Assembly: GCA_021234155.1 (NCBI GenBank)
Contig: JAJEKV010000045.1
Span: 1,697,474 to 1,761,473, forward strand
DNA length: 64,000 nucleotides
Direction of reading: 5' to 3'
Origin: Isoetes taiwanensis
Taxonomy: Eukaryota > Streptophyta > Lycopodiopsida > Isoetales > Isoetaceae
Made by a program: the position numbers and the translations under genes. The notes under the pieces were generated by a model, which was not told the DNA's origin, searched no databases, and saw only the letters and a list, made by a program, of their open reading frames with translations. Below are positions 42,741-56,274 of the stretch, piece after piece (position 1 is the first letter of the stretch; each line of letters opens with the position of its first letter).

Positions 42741-42799
42741 AAAGAAATGGTGAACCTATTGTTGTACCCTACGGCAGGAAACGTCGTACAAATGTATAA
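42741..42799 (+). pseudogene. last codons of the SET-like gene beyond the LINE
   Basis: Right of the LINE the sequence reads, in one frame, RNGEPIVVPYGRKRRTNV and a TAA stop at 42797-42799. Placed after ...VNYPFK this would give a SET protein with a short basic C-terminal tail. The shared bases CAAA at both LINE borders (39487-39490 and 42739-42743) fit a small target duplication. The join is inference. Confidence 0.45.
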
Positions 42800-44310
42800 C
42801 CATGTACTTTGGTTCACATATTAGTGAATAGCAATATATCATCATTATATTTCGTGCTTCATTTCTTAAGGTTAAGATATCTACCTTATCGAAATATATA
42901 TAAACATTATAGGAAAATTCGATTCTTTTATTCCTATCTCTTTATGTGACACTTGGCAATTCTAGGTGAACACGATTCCGTTTCTAACATTGTGTGTCTA
43001 AATTTGGTGAACCTCGAGATTTGAATCTTTGCTTCCCTTTCAAGGCAAGTATGCTATGAAAGCCTTAAATCATAGGGTGCCGAATCTTTCCTCCGCCGTA
43101 GCTGATAGCTGACGGAGGCATAGGGTGCGGCCCTGCTTCCACTTTTAAAACTATTCGTTTCAATTGATTCATCCTTCTGAACTGTTTAAAAGTTAGCTTG
43201 CTGCGACTTTTGTCATGCATCTTCAAATCTAGCTCTCATTTACCTCCAATTCAACCCAAGATATTTGCGATTGTTGTGTCTGAGGACATTCGCTTCATGC
43301 TTGCGCGTCTACAGATAGGTACGTTTTCTGCCTGCAGTTATCTCATAGCTGTAACTGGGAGGCATTTTGTTCCTGTCTTTTCTTTCGTTCTACTTTCAAA
43401 CGGATGAACCACTCCTTAATCTTTCCACGATTCCTTCCCAATTGATTCGCCCATCCAATCGATTTAAATCGACTTCCTTTCCGATCTTCATCAGGACTAC
43501 CTTTTGCCCACAAATAGCATTCCAACAACAGCGCCAGTTTTATGCAACAGGCAGCGCTATTATTTTGCGGGTCTTAGATTGATTTTCCTAAATTGAAGGA
43601 ATAATTTTTAATCCCATTATCTTTTATCTGCAGGTCTTAGAATAATTTCAGACCACTCACTGATCTGGCAGTTGCGATAGATAATTGAAAATCATCCAAC
43701 TTCGCCCGAGAGGCTAAATCGGCTGGCTAGGATAATCTCCAATTTTTTTCGGTCGTTGCTTCTAGGTCCAACTTTTAACTGGTTGCATAGATTCATAGAT
43801 CTAGTTTTTACGGTCCATGCGTCACAATGGTGGATCATGCTGCTCAAATTACACCCTCAAACGCTATTTAGGTGCTTATATACATTTTTTTCCCCTTTTA
43901 TAATATGGTTTTTACACCATACCTACTTACGATACGATATACCATGCCACTACTAGCAAAAATGAATTAAATTTGCTTCTTTTTGGCACATATGCTTGGT
44001 CTGTTGTTCCTTTGATCACTGAAATGTTACTTTGAAGCTAAATTTTGAGGGGGCTAAGAATGCTTGGCTAAATATGGATAGTGAACCAAGTGTTCATAGG
44101 TGAAAATTGTCTCTGTCATCGACTGCAATAGCCTATTTGAGGAAAACCCATGTCCTCAACCCTCATCTATCCTATCCTAGAGGCACAAAAACATGAGGCA
44201 ACAACACGAGTTCAAGTCTCATAGTTCACAAATTCACAACCATACAAACCCAACGACCATCTTTCACACCATTGTAAAGATATTCCCATTTGCATTTCAA
44301 GAACACTTTT
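42800..44310. other. no gene seen
   Basis: A/T-rich with short ORFs lacking domains. A small imperfect hairpin CCTCCGCCGTAGCT / AGCTGACGGAGG lies at about 43089-43120. It may contain 3' sequences of the SET-like gene and unrelated flank. Confidence 0.4.
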
Positions 44311-44405
44311 TACACCATTCCACATATCATATCATATCATATCATATCATATCATATCATACCATATATCATATCATAATATCATATCATATCATATCAT
44401 ATCGT
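44311..44405. repeat. ATATC pentanucleotide microsatellite
   Basis: About 17 copies of CATAT/ATATC with a few interruptions. Confidence 0.95.
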
Positions 44406-45030
44406 AATCACCACTTGCCTGGGATTACTGTATTTTTCTGTATCTATTTTAAGGTGGAATTTCACCTCCACCAAGATCTGCTGGGCCAGATTATTTTTTT
44501 TTCACAGATTTTCAACTCATAATTTTCAACTCAGATTTTCACAGAGAGATTTTCACAGATATTCAACTCAGATTTTCACATACAATTCAACTCAGAATAC
44601 AAATTACATGAAAACTTCCGTAATTCCCATAATTCCGTAATACAAAAAGATCGTAATTCCAAAGTTCCAAAGTTTATAAAAAGTTTAAACACCGTAATTT
44701 TAGATTCGGAGTTCGTAAATTTCCAATGACCTTTCAATGTTTTTTCATAATCGCAGACATTACATTGAACAACCGATTTGCATCGATGCTAAAATTAAAA
44801 GTGCACTCGTAAAATTCTCTAATTATTCATAATCGGGCGATGATACTTTCCTAGAGCTCGTGCACTATCGTGACAAGCAATACTCAATTCTTTATAAAAC
44901 TCATCATCGCATTTCATCGCCAACCTGACACAAGAACTGTACTCAGCCAGAGTTGCATGTTAAAGCGTAATCTCCAGCAATCCCAATGACCCTTTCCATC
45001 GTTAGCCGAACAACCCCACAGCCAGCCCTC
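44406..45030. other. no gene seen
   Basis: Short TTTTCA(C/A)AGAT repeats at 44500-44580 and A/T-rich flank. Nothing coding is recognised. Confidence 0.4.
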
Positions 45031-45039
45031 ACCAGAACC

Positions 45040-45130
45040 CGACCAACCCAAAGAACTGGACACCAACCGACCAAAGAATCCGACACCAACCGACCAAAGA
45101 ACCCGACAAGCAACTGACCAAAGAACTCGC
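45040..45130. repeat. ~24-bp tandem repeat
   Basis: Three to four units of ACCAACCGACCAAAGAA(T/C)CCGAC type. Confidence 0.85.
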
Positions 45131-47321
45131 TTTCACATTAACTCCCCGACTATCCGAATATTTTCTTGTCGCACCATCTAAATCATCGCTGTAATAGTCT
45201 TGAAGTTGATTCTTTTGCAAAGAATGTTATTGGACAAATCAACAAGTGGAGCCCTAGAAGCATTGGTAAGTGTGCTTTTGCAAATTTCATCCGAAATTAT
45301 AAAGCATAATATATTAGAAACGTAATATACAAAAAAAAAAAACGTAAATATGAAGTGAGAGAAAATACCGTAAAGAACATTTGCAAACTAACGCAGGTCG
45401 CCATCTTGATTAATTGATTCAAACCAAATCCATGCATGCATCAATCTTCAAATCAAGTGTACGATCGTGATTCCGCCAAAGAAACCCAAAGAATCGATAT
45501 GTTAAATAAATAAAACTATAATTAAACATATTAAAACACTTACTTCTCATATGAATCTCGATTTTTGTGCCCCGTAATAGTCATACCAACTTCACGGCAC
45601 ATTTGTAAACCGAAAAGATTTAGACACTAATGATACGCCAACCGCTTTTTATTACAAATTTATGCCTCGTGCCCAATGACGCCGCTCATAACTTTTCAGC
45701 CACTTGAGAGATTGTTCACGCTTAACCGGGCGTAATAAAGATACCAAAACTCAGAAAACAATTAACAAAATATTAGAAAAAAAAATCAAAGACATAAGTT
45801 CTAAGTTAACACTTACATTTTTCTAGGTTTCATAATCGGTTGAAGAAACAACGCCTTGGCTTCAATCCTCGCCCTTTGCGGTGTAAATGACGACGCATCG
45901 CTTTTGTATGTCACAATAAAATCAAGTTCATGTGTCCAAATCGGCTTCCCCGAAATGTCTCTCATCAAATTTTGTGATAGTTGGTCGGTGGTTTTTACCG
46001 ATTCTCTCCCCATATTTTATTATCTCGCCACCATTATCAAAACCTAATGTGATATCAACATCTAACACGCCTTTTAACTCTTTTTGCACCCCGATACCAA
46101 ACCTTGTCAAGATGTAATACGCCAACCGCTTTTATACAACCAAATAATGCGTGATTTGATGGTCAATATCCGCCAAAATATCTCGTTTCTTCGTAAAAGG
46201 TTATGGCGGTGAGCTTTATTCCTTGGTCGATCATAATTCCCTTCCCGTCGTGTCTTCCTTATAGCACGTATGAAAGCCTCACGGCTCGACAAAAGATAGG
46301 ATCCTCTTTATATCAAATGGATACTCACGCATCCCCTGCTTCTGCCGAAACTCTCCCCTCCCTTCCTCGACTATCCTACCTATACCTCAAAACAAGCAAC
46401 TTAACCTAACAAAATATAGAACATTAAAATATGCTACTTAAAAATGAAAATTAAAAAAAAAAAAGGAGACACTTACGATGTGTGTGGATATAATTTCCCA
46501 TTCTTTTTCTTGGCCTACAAAACAATATTATGTTAGAATCTAAATTTTAAAAGAATTTAGAAATTAATAAACTAGTAACTGCAATGTAATAATAAGGTAC
46601 AAAGAAATTACCCAAGCATAAAAAACGGTTAAAAGCTCGCTCACCTCCTCAAGGGAAGTTTTTCAACCGGCACACCAACATCAAAATTAAACGCTTTTCT
46701 CCACTGGGCCAAATATACCTCTTGCCCACTTGTTAGCACTCTTTGAGCGCCCCGACCACCGCCAAAGCATCCGCAAGGAGATCTTCATCCGTGAGGAATC
46801 CAATCATCCTTTGAGCTTCCTCATCTTCAAGATCTAATCCATCACCAAGTTCATCCGTAATTTCCTCGACGCTTCTTCAACATCCATGGATCGCTAGGAA
46901 CTTCTATACCGTAATCCCTCATTGCCCCTAAGTCTCCACCACACAAATTAAAAGACTGCTCGCCATACCGAGTAGTAGAAAACAAGAATCAAATTCTCAA
47001 ATTCCAAACCATATTCAATATCTTAGAGTGTCAAGTTACACCGCATGCGGATCTTCAATACCCCGCAAACACGTAAAAGCCAAGATATATATGTCAAAGA
47101 CCTTGGTGTAAAACTTCAATAAAGATTTGTGTAAAAAATAGGATGCTTACCTTGAAAATTATGTCACAGATTCTTGGGAAGACTATAATCGAACTCTAGA
47201 GCTACGTAACGCATCAAAACCCCGCCAAAAAGGTTATGGTTAGTAAATAAAACATTAAAGATAGAAAAGAAACAAAACAAATGCCGATTACTTAGTCGCA
47301 AGACTCCAGCGATCAGAGATG

Positions 47322-47515
47322 AGAAATCCAAAGAAAAGAAGATCAGAGGCGATGCATGCAAAGAAAAAAAACTGCTCAAGATTAACAGATGAAGCCTCCA
47401 GCGACTCCGCACTCACCGCATTTAAGAAATCCAAAGAAAAGAAGATCAGAGGCGATGAATGCAAAGAAAAATACTGCTCAAGATTGACAGATGAAGCCTC
47501 CAGCGACCTGCACAC
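47322..47515. repeat. ~100-bp tandem duplication
   Basis: The blocks 47326-47420 and 47425-47515 both contain AGAAGATCAGAGGCGATG, CTGCTCAAGATT(A/G)ACAGATGAAG and CCTCCAGCGAC. On the minus strand both encode SLEASSVNLEQ, so the duplication may be a repeated exon of the gene above. Confidence 0.85.
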
Positions 47516-47711
47516 TCCCTGATGAAGAATGCTTCACAAAATCACTCCCAAAATAGTCTCCAAAGCCCTAAAATACCCGCATTTAAAAAAAAAATGATTA
47601 CCAGATCAAAACATAAGAAAAATTAAAAAATCGATAAACATGTGCATTACCATGGAGTTTTTCACGGACGCTACCTGTGTCAAAATGAGCGATGGCGCCG
47701 GAGATCGCCAT

Positions 47712-48600
47712 CGCCAAGCTTGGAAACAAAGAGAGAGAGAAGTTCACGAGAGAAAAGGAATTTTTCCACGCCGGAAAATTTGTTTTAAGTGAACCGCCAC
47801 GCCATCGCCGAAATTTTACGTAAACGTAATCCCCAAGTGGTGATTACGCTTTGTTAATTTCCTACGGGCACGGATTCCACTGAAAATATTTCTACGAGCC
47901 GCCACCGAGTATACAAGACGAGCTGGGCGGTTCGGGCGAGAATATTTTTCCGGCTTAATCCTCCTCACGAAATTATCTAATACATAATATCATATTATAT
48001 CATATCATTATATATATATAAAGACACTTTGATGTGTGGGACACATGAGTCGCTGGTCTTCATTTAGGCCGTCGAATCCGAGAGGTTGAATCTTGGCCGC
48101 ACATGTAAGTGTATAGGCATGTATGGGCATGCATGGGGGCATGCCCCCCATCTTTAATCAAAGGGGAGGTGCAGGATGAATGGCCTAGATGTTGCCACAT
48201 AATTTGAGAGCAATAAATGCCACATGATGAGGTGGGAACAATATTTAATTGCATTTAATGCGAATTAATGAGATGGCAAGGTCACAAAAAAAAAAAAGGC
48301 TTTTTCCACTTAAACCTCTACGAGCAGACATCCATTAGATTCAAGGCGTTGAAGCAAGCATGGCTATGGCGGAGTTGATAGAGTGTTGAATGCCGCAGTG
48401 AGAAGGTCATCCTTCTCAAGGTTTGGCAAAAATGATATTTATTTTTTGGAAGCAGAGAATAGAGCCGACTGCTTGGTTCGACCGGATTTATCTGCTTGGT
48501 TCGACCGGACTGCTTATCTCTGATTCTAGCCCTATCATGCCGACCATACCCAATCTGCATTTTAACGGGGCACTAGCGGAATGCATTTGCGCGCTGGATG
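47712..48600. other. no gene seen
   Basis: Possible promoter side of the minus-strand gene (GAGAGAGAGAAG at about 47732 lies in its putative leader). GGGCATGCATGGGGGCATGC at 48126-48146 recalls a word in the higher-order repeat at 50.9 and 52.1 kb. A 13-A run lies near 48285. CTGCTTGGTTCGACCGGA is tandemly repeated at 48470-48505. Confidence 0.4.
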
Positions 48601-48859
48601 AAGCAAGACCACTGACTCAATGTTTTCTTCTGCCATTTTTCTCTTGATCGTTGATTCCCGTGGGGTTTCCTGCCAAGGCGTATGGTTGCAGACATCTATT
48701 TTCTGGCCTTTCCACCATCTGTTGTTGCAGCGGCAGCAGTTCTTTCTGCGCTAGAGCCATGGAGCTTCTGACATTTTTGGCACTCAATACCAAAAGTTTT
48801 CGGTCTGCCAAGGCAAACTCTCCTCTTTTGCGGCCAGCAGGGGTGCTATCTTCTACGTC

Positions 48860-49167
48860 ACTAATGGCACCTAGGTGACCGGATGCTTCAATTTGACTTC
48901 TCATTTCACTCGTTATCTGGAACATGGAGCTCGCATCCTTGGATCACAGGTAAAGGGTTTTGTTTGCTGTATTTGGTTGGTTTTTCGTCTAGCATGGATT
49001 TTACCATTTCTGATGCTATTTTGTAGAGCCCAGAAGAGTGGCGTCCGATTCAAGCTTTTTTAAACAACGGCTGCGGCCTGGTCTTTGAGCTTTGCAAGCT
49101 GAAGCATTTGATTTTGCCTGTTGAACTGACCTTGCCTGCTCAGCTCAGGCTTTCTGTTAAGGTTGAG
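48860..49167 (+). pseudogene. two exons in phase, unrecognised
   Basis: Exon A ends at 48949 (VTGCFNLTSHFTRYLEHGAR, then ILGSQ) with donor GTAAAG; exon B 49027-49167 follows acceptor TTTTGTAG (SPEEWRPIQAFLNNGCGLVF, then ELCKLKHLILPVELTLP...KVE) with donor GTAATG. The junction is phase 0 (CAG/AGC) and exon B is free of stops over 47 codons. A TAG precedes exon A in frame, so either it starts later or it is damaged. No family recognised. Confidence 0.4.
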
Positions 49168-50519
49168 GTAATGAAATTCTGTCTATCTTCGTTAAGTTTT
49201 GCTGAGTTTTCACTATTTGGGGCTTTTTGTATTTTAGAAGCTGTTGTTCTACGGTTCTTATATTTAAAAAAGAAAACAAAGTATAGCATTTGTTTGTTTG
49301 GCTGCTGTCGCATTTGCAATGCTGCATCTTAAATTGTAAAACGAAAACTACCCGGAGATGGCTGCCATTGGGGATTTTGCCGCAGCCCTGTCCTTTGATT
49401 TGTTCTTTTTTATATGATCAGCATCCATGTCCCTTAGCATGGGCGCCCTGACCATGTCTTGTGTCTTCTTATTGAGACAAGCAGACCATGCATGGCACCA
49501 TACCTGTGCAACGCTTGCTGCTGAAAGGATATACAAAGAATGGCCTGCATTGGCCATTTAAGAAGGGTTTTTTATTTTGGTTTCTTTTATGGTCTGCAGT
49601 ACGGCATAGTTCAGGCTGTGGGAAGCTTTTGTGGTTCGCAAGCATATTTGAGTGTGTGGGATTCCGCTGTGGCATATTGTTGAGTTTCTGCTTTTGTGAA
49701 TGTTCTTTGTCTGCAATTTCGAACAGCTTGATTTTGCTCTCGTCCATTTGCCATCCCATTCTATCGTTGAAGTATGAGTCATCAGAATCTGGGCTGTGCC
49801 TACGCATTGATAAATGGCTACCTTACAAACAATGCTACAGCTAAATATTTGTTGGAGAAGTATGAATATAATTCTGAGGAACGAAGCACAATGATAATAG
49901 AGCATTTTCCAACTTGAGCAAGAGATTTGGTTGACCTCATTGTAAAAAAAACTAGAAGGTTTACAAAAACAAACTAGCAAAAAGAACATTCCACTTGGTG
50001 GAAAAGGACAGAGGATCATCATTTGTAAAGCACAGATGCAATGTTTATTCCTTAACATGGCCAAAACTATTTTGGTTGGATGGTTTACTTTTCAAAGGGA
50101 AAAATCTATTTATTTTTACCACCCAACATTGTAGGGGCTTGGTCCTGCCACAATTAACTATACCGGATGTTTAATTAGCCTATTCGCCAACATCGAGAAA
50201 GCCCCGATGTAAAATAATTCCTCAAAAAATGCTTTACCTGGATGTAGATGGGTCCGGACAAACCAAGATAGATCTATTCCTTGGTATGAATTCTAAATTA
50301 AAACATCTATTAACTTGATTGCCAATTGATCTCGATCCCGCGACTTAAGAATCTTATTATTTCTACCAGCTATTTTTATCCAAGACAATTTAGATCTTCA
50401 TGGAATTTTAAAAAAAGGGGGCTAAAGATATTTATATCATTTATAGTGCGTGCTTTTTATATAGTCAACTTCATGGATACTTCAACTTTATAGTGTAGAG
50501 ATAAACTCAATTTGCAATG
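49168..50519. other. no supported gene
   Basis: Overlapping ORFs on both strands at 49469-49844 show no domain. The gene fragment above may continue here but no further in-phase exon was found. Confidence 0.35.
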
Positions 50520-52930
50520 TCGAGTCTTAAAAGTGAGTTCTTGACCATAGAATCTAAAGGAATGTAGAAGAATATACACGTAATCTTGGGGAATCTAGAG
50601 GAATCTTGGGATAAACTCTCATAACTGAAGAATCTTTTAATGGAATCCTATAGAATCTTAAGGATTTTTCATATAATCTAAGGGAATCTAGGAGAATATA
50701 CATAGAATCTTCGAAAATATATGCGAACCTTGGGATAATCTTTGAAATTCTAGGGGAAATGTGTAGGCCCTATATAGAAACTCATGGGGGTGGTTACAAA
50801 ATAGCACATTATATATAAATCTTTGATCTTGGCCCTTGAATAAAAAAAGATGGGTGAGGTGGCGAAGCTTAAGCCCTTGATTTTGATGGGGCATGCATGA
50901 GTCATGGGGGCATACACCCATCTCAGGGACCGTCGATCAAAGAGGAAGTCAAATGGGGCAGCCCTTTGATTTTGTAAGGAAGGTGCAAGGAAGGTTCCCA
51001 AAAGGTGAGCATAAATCCTAGCCATTAACCTTTTTAATTAAATTGACTTTTTTAAAAGAAAGGATGGGGGTGGTTACAAAATAGTACATTATATGGCCCT
51101 TGGAATAAAAAAAGTGGTGAGGTGATTTTTGCTTTTTGATTTTGATGGGGCATGCATGAGTCATGCATGGGGGCATAAACCCATCAGTGGGATTTTGATG
51201 AAATCATAGCCCTTGATTCCCATAAGGAAGGCAAGGAAGGTTCCTTAAAGGTGATTTGATGTAGCAAAAAAGGTGAGCATAAATCCTAGCCATTAACTTT
51301 TTAATTAAATTGACTTTTTTTTAAAACGAGGTGAGGTGGCACTTTTCATTAATAAAAAGGTAATGAGGTGGCAAAACATTTATGAATGACCTTTCTAGGA
51401 AGCTTCCTTCGGTTTAATCGCATTCAAAGGCACGAGGTTTGCAAAAGAGAGGGTTGGATGGATGAAGGTGGGACCCACGCCATTGACCTCTCCATCGGAG
51501 CTTTTCAATGAGTGGTGCTTTGCCACTATTTTGTCGCAAACCGAAAGCCCAACGTGATCGAACACTAAGAATCTTTTTGGAATCTTCGAGATTCAAGGAA
51601 TCTATAGTAAGTTGAGGGAATCTAAGGGAATCTTTATAAGATCTTAGGGAATCCAGAGGAATTTCGTAAGAATCTTAGAGAATCTATGGGAATCCCAAGA
51701 GAGCATCTCTAAGAATGTAAAGGAACCTAAGGGGATCTTGATAAAATCCTTAAGAACCTAGAGGAATCTTGATGGAATCTTGAGAATTCTAGGGGAATCT
51801 TCATAGAATCTATGGGAAATAGAGGAATCTTAAGAGAATCTATAGGAATCTCAAGTGCTTCCTTGAGAATCTAGGGGAATCTTGATAAAATCTTTAAGAA
51901 GCCAGAGGAATCTTAATGGAATCTAGAAGAATCTAGGAGAATCTTGGAGAATCTATAATAATATAATAATATATATATAGAAACTCACCATGGGGGTGGT
52001 TACAAAATAGCACATTATATATAAATCTTTGATCTTGGCCCCTTGAATAAAAAAAGCTCGTGGAGGTGGCGTGAAATTTTAAGCCCTTGATTTTGAGGGG
52101 GCATGCATGAGTCATGCATGGGGGCATACATGAGTCATGCATGGGGGCATACACCCCATCCGGGGAACCGTCGGATCAAAGGGGAAGGCTAAATCATAGC
52201 CCTTGATTTTTATAAGGAAGGTGCAAGGAAGGTTCCTTAAAGGTGATTTGGTGTAGCAAATCTTAACCGTTAGATCAAAAGGTGAGCATAAATCCCAGCC
52301 ATTAACTTTTTAATATTAAATTGATTTTTTTTTTAAAGGAGGTGAGGTGGCACTTTTCATTGGGAAAAAAAGGTAATGAGGTGGCAAAACATTTATGAAT
52401 GGCCTTTCTAGGAAGCTTCCTTCCGCTTAATCGCATGGGGGTCTGATGAAGGTGGGACCCATGCTATTGGACCTCTCGTCGGAGAGCTTTTTAATGAGTG
52501 GTGCGCCACTATTTTATCAAACACTAAGAATCTTTTTGAATCTTTGAGATTCAAGGAATCTATAGTAAGTTGAGGGAATCTAAGGGAATCTTTATAAGAT
52601 CTTAGGAATCCAGAGGAATATCGTAAGAATCTTAGAGAATCTATGGGAATCCCAAGAGAGCATCTCTAAGAATGTAAAGGAACCTAAGGGGATCTTGATA
52701 AAAATCTTTAAGAACCTAGAGGAATCTTGATGGAATCTTTGAGAATTCTAGGGGAATCTATGGGAAATAGAGGAATCTTAAGAGAATCTATAGGAATGTC
52801 AAGTGCTTCCCTGGGGAATCTAGGGAATCTTGATAAAATCTTTAAGAAGCCGAGGAATCTTAATGGAATCTTAGAGAATCTAGAAGAATCTAGGAGAATC
52901 TAGGAGAATCTAGAGGAATCTTGCATAACC
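50520..52930. repeat. higher-order tandem repeat with GAATCT sub-repeats
   Basis: Three zones rich in GAATCT/GGAATCTT (50520-50760, 51560-51950, 52525-52925) alternate with a block of several hundred bases that contains GGGGGTGGTTACAAAATAG (50786, 51066 partial, 51991), a TTGATTTT(G/A)xGGGGGCATGC stretch (50880, 51137, 52089) and GGAAGCTTCCTTC (51400, 52411). Equivalent points in the last two copies are about 965-1020 bases apart. No coding. Confidence 0.9.
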
Positions 52931-55900
52931 CCTCTTGTATATATATATAAATCTCACTTCATAAGAGTAAGTCGGGGTCAGCCGCTATAAATTTCTTGTC
53001 TTGTATATATTCTTATAGGGGCCGCTGCGGTTGACTACGGGCTTGATGTTTGGGGCAATATGGGCCCTTGATATGCCACGGTCCGCATTTCGACTACCGA
53101 AATTGATGAGACATTAAGGTGATCGTCGATAGTTAAAAGCATCCCCGCCATCGGCTGATGGTGACGCGGGCATAACGCGACGATAAGAAGCATCACAGCA
53201 TCAACATAGGCAACCGACGGCAAGTAGCAAATACCATTTTGCCACCATTAATCGCCTTCGTTTTTCATGCTGATTTTGTTCGAAGTTGATTTGGGAGTTT
53301 GTGCTTTGATTTCTAACATACCCTATGCACTAATAGCAATTTTTTCCCAGCCATGGTGATGCTTGGTGATTCGGCTTTGATTCTCCAACGTGAGCGATGA
53401 ACAATAAAAATTTCTAACCGAGGTTTTCCGCTGGTTTTTTCCACCTTAGATTGTTATTTCTATCACCTATGTTTCCTAAAGAGGCCCTGCTGTGGTTTTA
53501 TCTGCGTTCTACCCTCGCTTGAGTCTCTACCGTGACTTGCATGGCTAAACATTTCGCTTTTAGAAGTTGGATGACACTATTTTGGAATTCGAGACTGCAA
53601 GGTAAATCCACTCTTGGTTGCCGTGCGAGCCAAATCAGTTTCTTCTGCCTCGAGCACCACTAGTCAGGGCCAAATCCGCCCTCGCAAGGTTCTACAGTCG
53701 ATAATTTGATATAAAACTCTAGTCCCCCATCAGAGCATATATTGCTTCCCCTGCGGCTTGCTCGATCCCCTGCAGGTTTATGAGCCCACCTAAGGAAGAT
53801 GCTTGCGAATTTTGAGACAAGTTCTAATCTTTTTGCCGCAAGAAATACATGGATCAATTGCAAGGAAACTCTAGGATTTTTATTTGCAAACCGACTTTGC
53901 CATTCTCTTTCCTCACTTCACTAGATTTGTATGTTTCATTATTTCATGGGTTATTTGAGTAACACTTTGATTTATTTTACTTTGTATGAGAGAAGTGGCT
54001 GCTATCAGGGTTTGAAAACCGTGGATTGAATGCAGGGGTTTGATTTTTGCGTTGCTTTGGCATTTTACATGCCAATTTTGGGGCATGATTCCTGGGCTTC
54101 AACATCTCCAAGTCATCTCCAAGAGGTTTCTTGACCCTCGATTTATGCTTCGAACCAGCCTACATATGCTCGATCAACCCTCACAAACCGGATGCCCGGC
54201 CTCGAATAGTGTCACGTTCAAGCAGGTGGCTTGGAGCTATGAAACCCTATAGATTACAAAAAGTATCGTTCTAAGATGAAGAGCTGCTCTCGCATAGTGG
54301 GAAAAATTTGTTCAGTACGAAGGATGGTTTGGAGGAAGAGTTATAGTCCTGATACTCGTTCGTGAAGTCATTTTGTTAATATTATAGCATGGAAAAACAT
54401 TGTGCTTGGGATTTTCTCTTCTTTGAATGTGCTTAGCTTTGATTTCCTCTACATTTGTTGGTCCTTACTCGCCAAATGCTCATGTAAGCTTATGTACTCC
54501 CGAAGTTCTATCTTTATTAAGTGTTACTTCATGTACCACTAGATCCAACCATGGACTCAAATTTTGAAAATGCAAATTGGAACCGATCTATGCGAAATAA
54601 CAAAGATGGAGCTATATGACCATGTATATAAAATTTGCCTCCTTCCATTTGTAATGTAGGATTTGAACTCTTGCATTTATTGGGTTCGGCTTGAATTCAC
54701 CTGGCTTTGTGTAAATTATTATACTAGCAGAGGTAGGATTGCTTCTCATTTATGTAGATCTTATGTAGATAGGGTGCTTCATATAATTCTCGCCATCGCC
54801 GAAGTTGTGCATCCCTTGAATGTATTGGATAAGGCCCCACCACCGGTTTTTTGTTGGGCCCTTGACACCCAAAGCTTCCTAAACTATATACTAAAGCGTA
54901 ATTAGATTGCTATAATTCACCCAAAGGCCCCATGACCGAGACATGTAACACAACTGATAAATCCAGTCGCTTTGCCTCGCGACGCATTACGCCGCTATTT
55001 ATTCACCAGATAGCATAGTATCTCCCTTGTAACTTAAAGAAGGTTTGTATGAAATTTGAGTTGTGTAGCTTTGGTTTGCACTTTGATGGTTCGATTTTAT
55101 TGCGTGGGGACACCGGGAATGTTTGCATGAGAGCTGGTGCTATGCATATACGAAACTTCTGGCTTGCTAGCCAGCGTAATGATTTGGAATTTATAGAGGT
55201 GATGTTTGAATAACCAGGTAAGCTGGTCTCCTACTACCATGCATGTTTTGAGCTCAGACTTTGTTTCTTCTCGCGGATACGCATCTATCTTGCAGCCTTT
55301 GTTAAGCAGGGTCGCATCTTGATTTCTCGAGTGGAATTAAACCCATGCCTCGCTATATATGTTTCCTCAGATTCGCTTACCCATGATTGCATTTAAAGCG
55401 ATTATTCGTGATAATTTATGTAATGCGATTTTGGTGGAAATAGTCATCTGACTTCCATGTGGTGTAATATAGCCGCTGCTCGCATGTTTTGAAACTTGCT
55501 TCCATGATGTTATTTGAAGCGAATGCCCCCTAATGAGGTGGCACACCGCATCGTTTCCTTTAGCGTCAAGATCCGATAAATCCTGAGATCTATTGAAATC
55601 GCGATACGCACTTTAAACATCATTTTAATTTTCTTTCAGTTCTCTCGATAGACCGTTGATCGGAGAGAAACTGCTTATGGAGCAGCAGCCTCGAAGTTAC
55701 CGGTTGTCCATAGTCCAGGATGGCTTTACCTTTAGTCACCATGCATTCCCTCGGTTTGATGTTTTCTATCATGTTCTTCAAGTGCATCTCTAGCTAATTA
55801 TTCTAACCCAACCGAAAGTGCATGGCAAAGCATTTCACTTAATGCTTCAAGTAACTCCTATATAGGCGCACGTCTGCCAAAAGTTGCTCAATCAGGGTAA

Positions 55901-56274
55901 AATAATTTATATGGGCAAATTTCCAAAGTTGAAGCTGCCAAATTTGAAGCGTAACCTGCTTGTTTTAACCTATCGAGAGGTGAACAAATAGAATCAAGCA
56001 GGAGCTTTTTACCTCAGTTTTCAAATCCATGTCCCACTTTCATTTTACAGTAACCAACTTCTTTGGTCAATCAGTTTGTACTTTAAACTAAAGATGTCAC
56101 ATGCCTTTAATTCCCATCATTTTATATTCAATTCTCAACCATGTGGTAATGTACCAATGAAGTGTATTCAATTCTCAAATCCATGTGGTAATATGGACGC
56201 GGCTCTTTATTTTACAAGTAGCCAAGACTCATTTTGCAATATAAGGCATTGTCACAGAAGTTTTGAGTGCCATA
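52931..56274. other. no gene seen
   Basis: 3.3 kb of unique-looking sequence. Short ORFs (for example 54040-54252 and 54663-54905, both plus) lack recognisable domains and splice partners. Close inspection found no transposon ends. Confidence 0.4.

Larger units (their letters stand above)
45031..47711 (-). pseudogene. unrecognised multi-exon gene or relic
   Basis: Minus-strand exon-like frames with splice signals. A possible first exon is at 47711-47649 (MAISGAIAHFDTGSVREKLH, donor GTAATG); others are at about 46900-46640 (EEAQRMIGFLTDEDLLADAL, GQEVYLAQWRKAFNFDVGV), 46500-46470 (KKKNGKLYPHT, donor GTAAGT), 46400-45820 in shifting frames (GMREYPFDIKRILSFVE, YYILTRFGIGVQKELKGVLD, ITLGFDNGGEIIKYGERIG) and 45220-45130. 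Stops and frame changes are frequent. The protein family is not recognised. The consistent strand, acidic and aromatic composition and splice sites argue for a decayed gene over chance ORFs. Confidence 0.35.
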
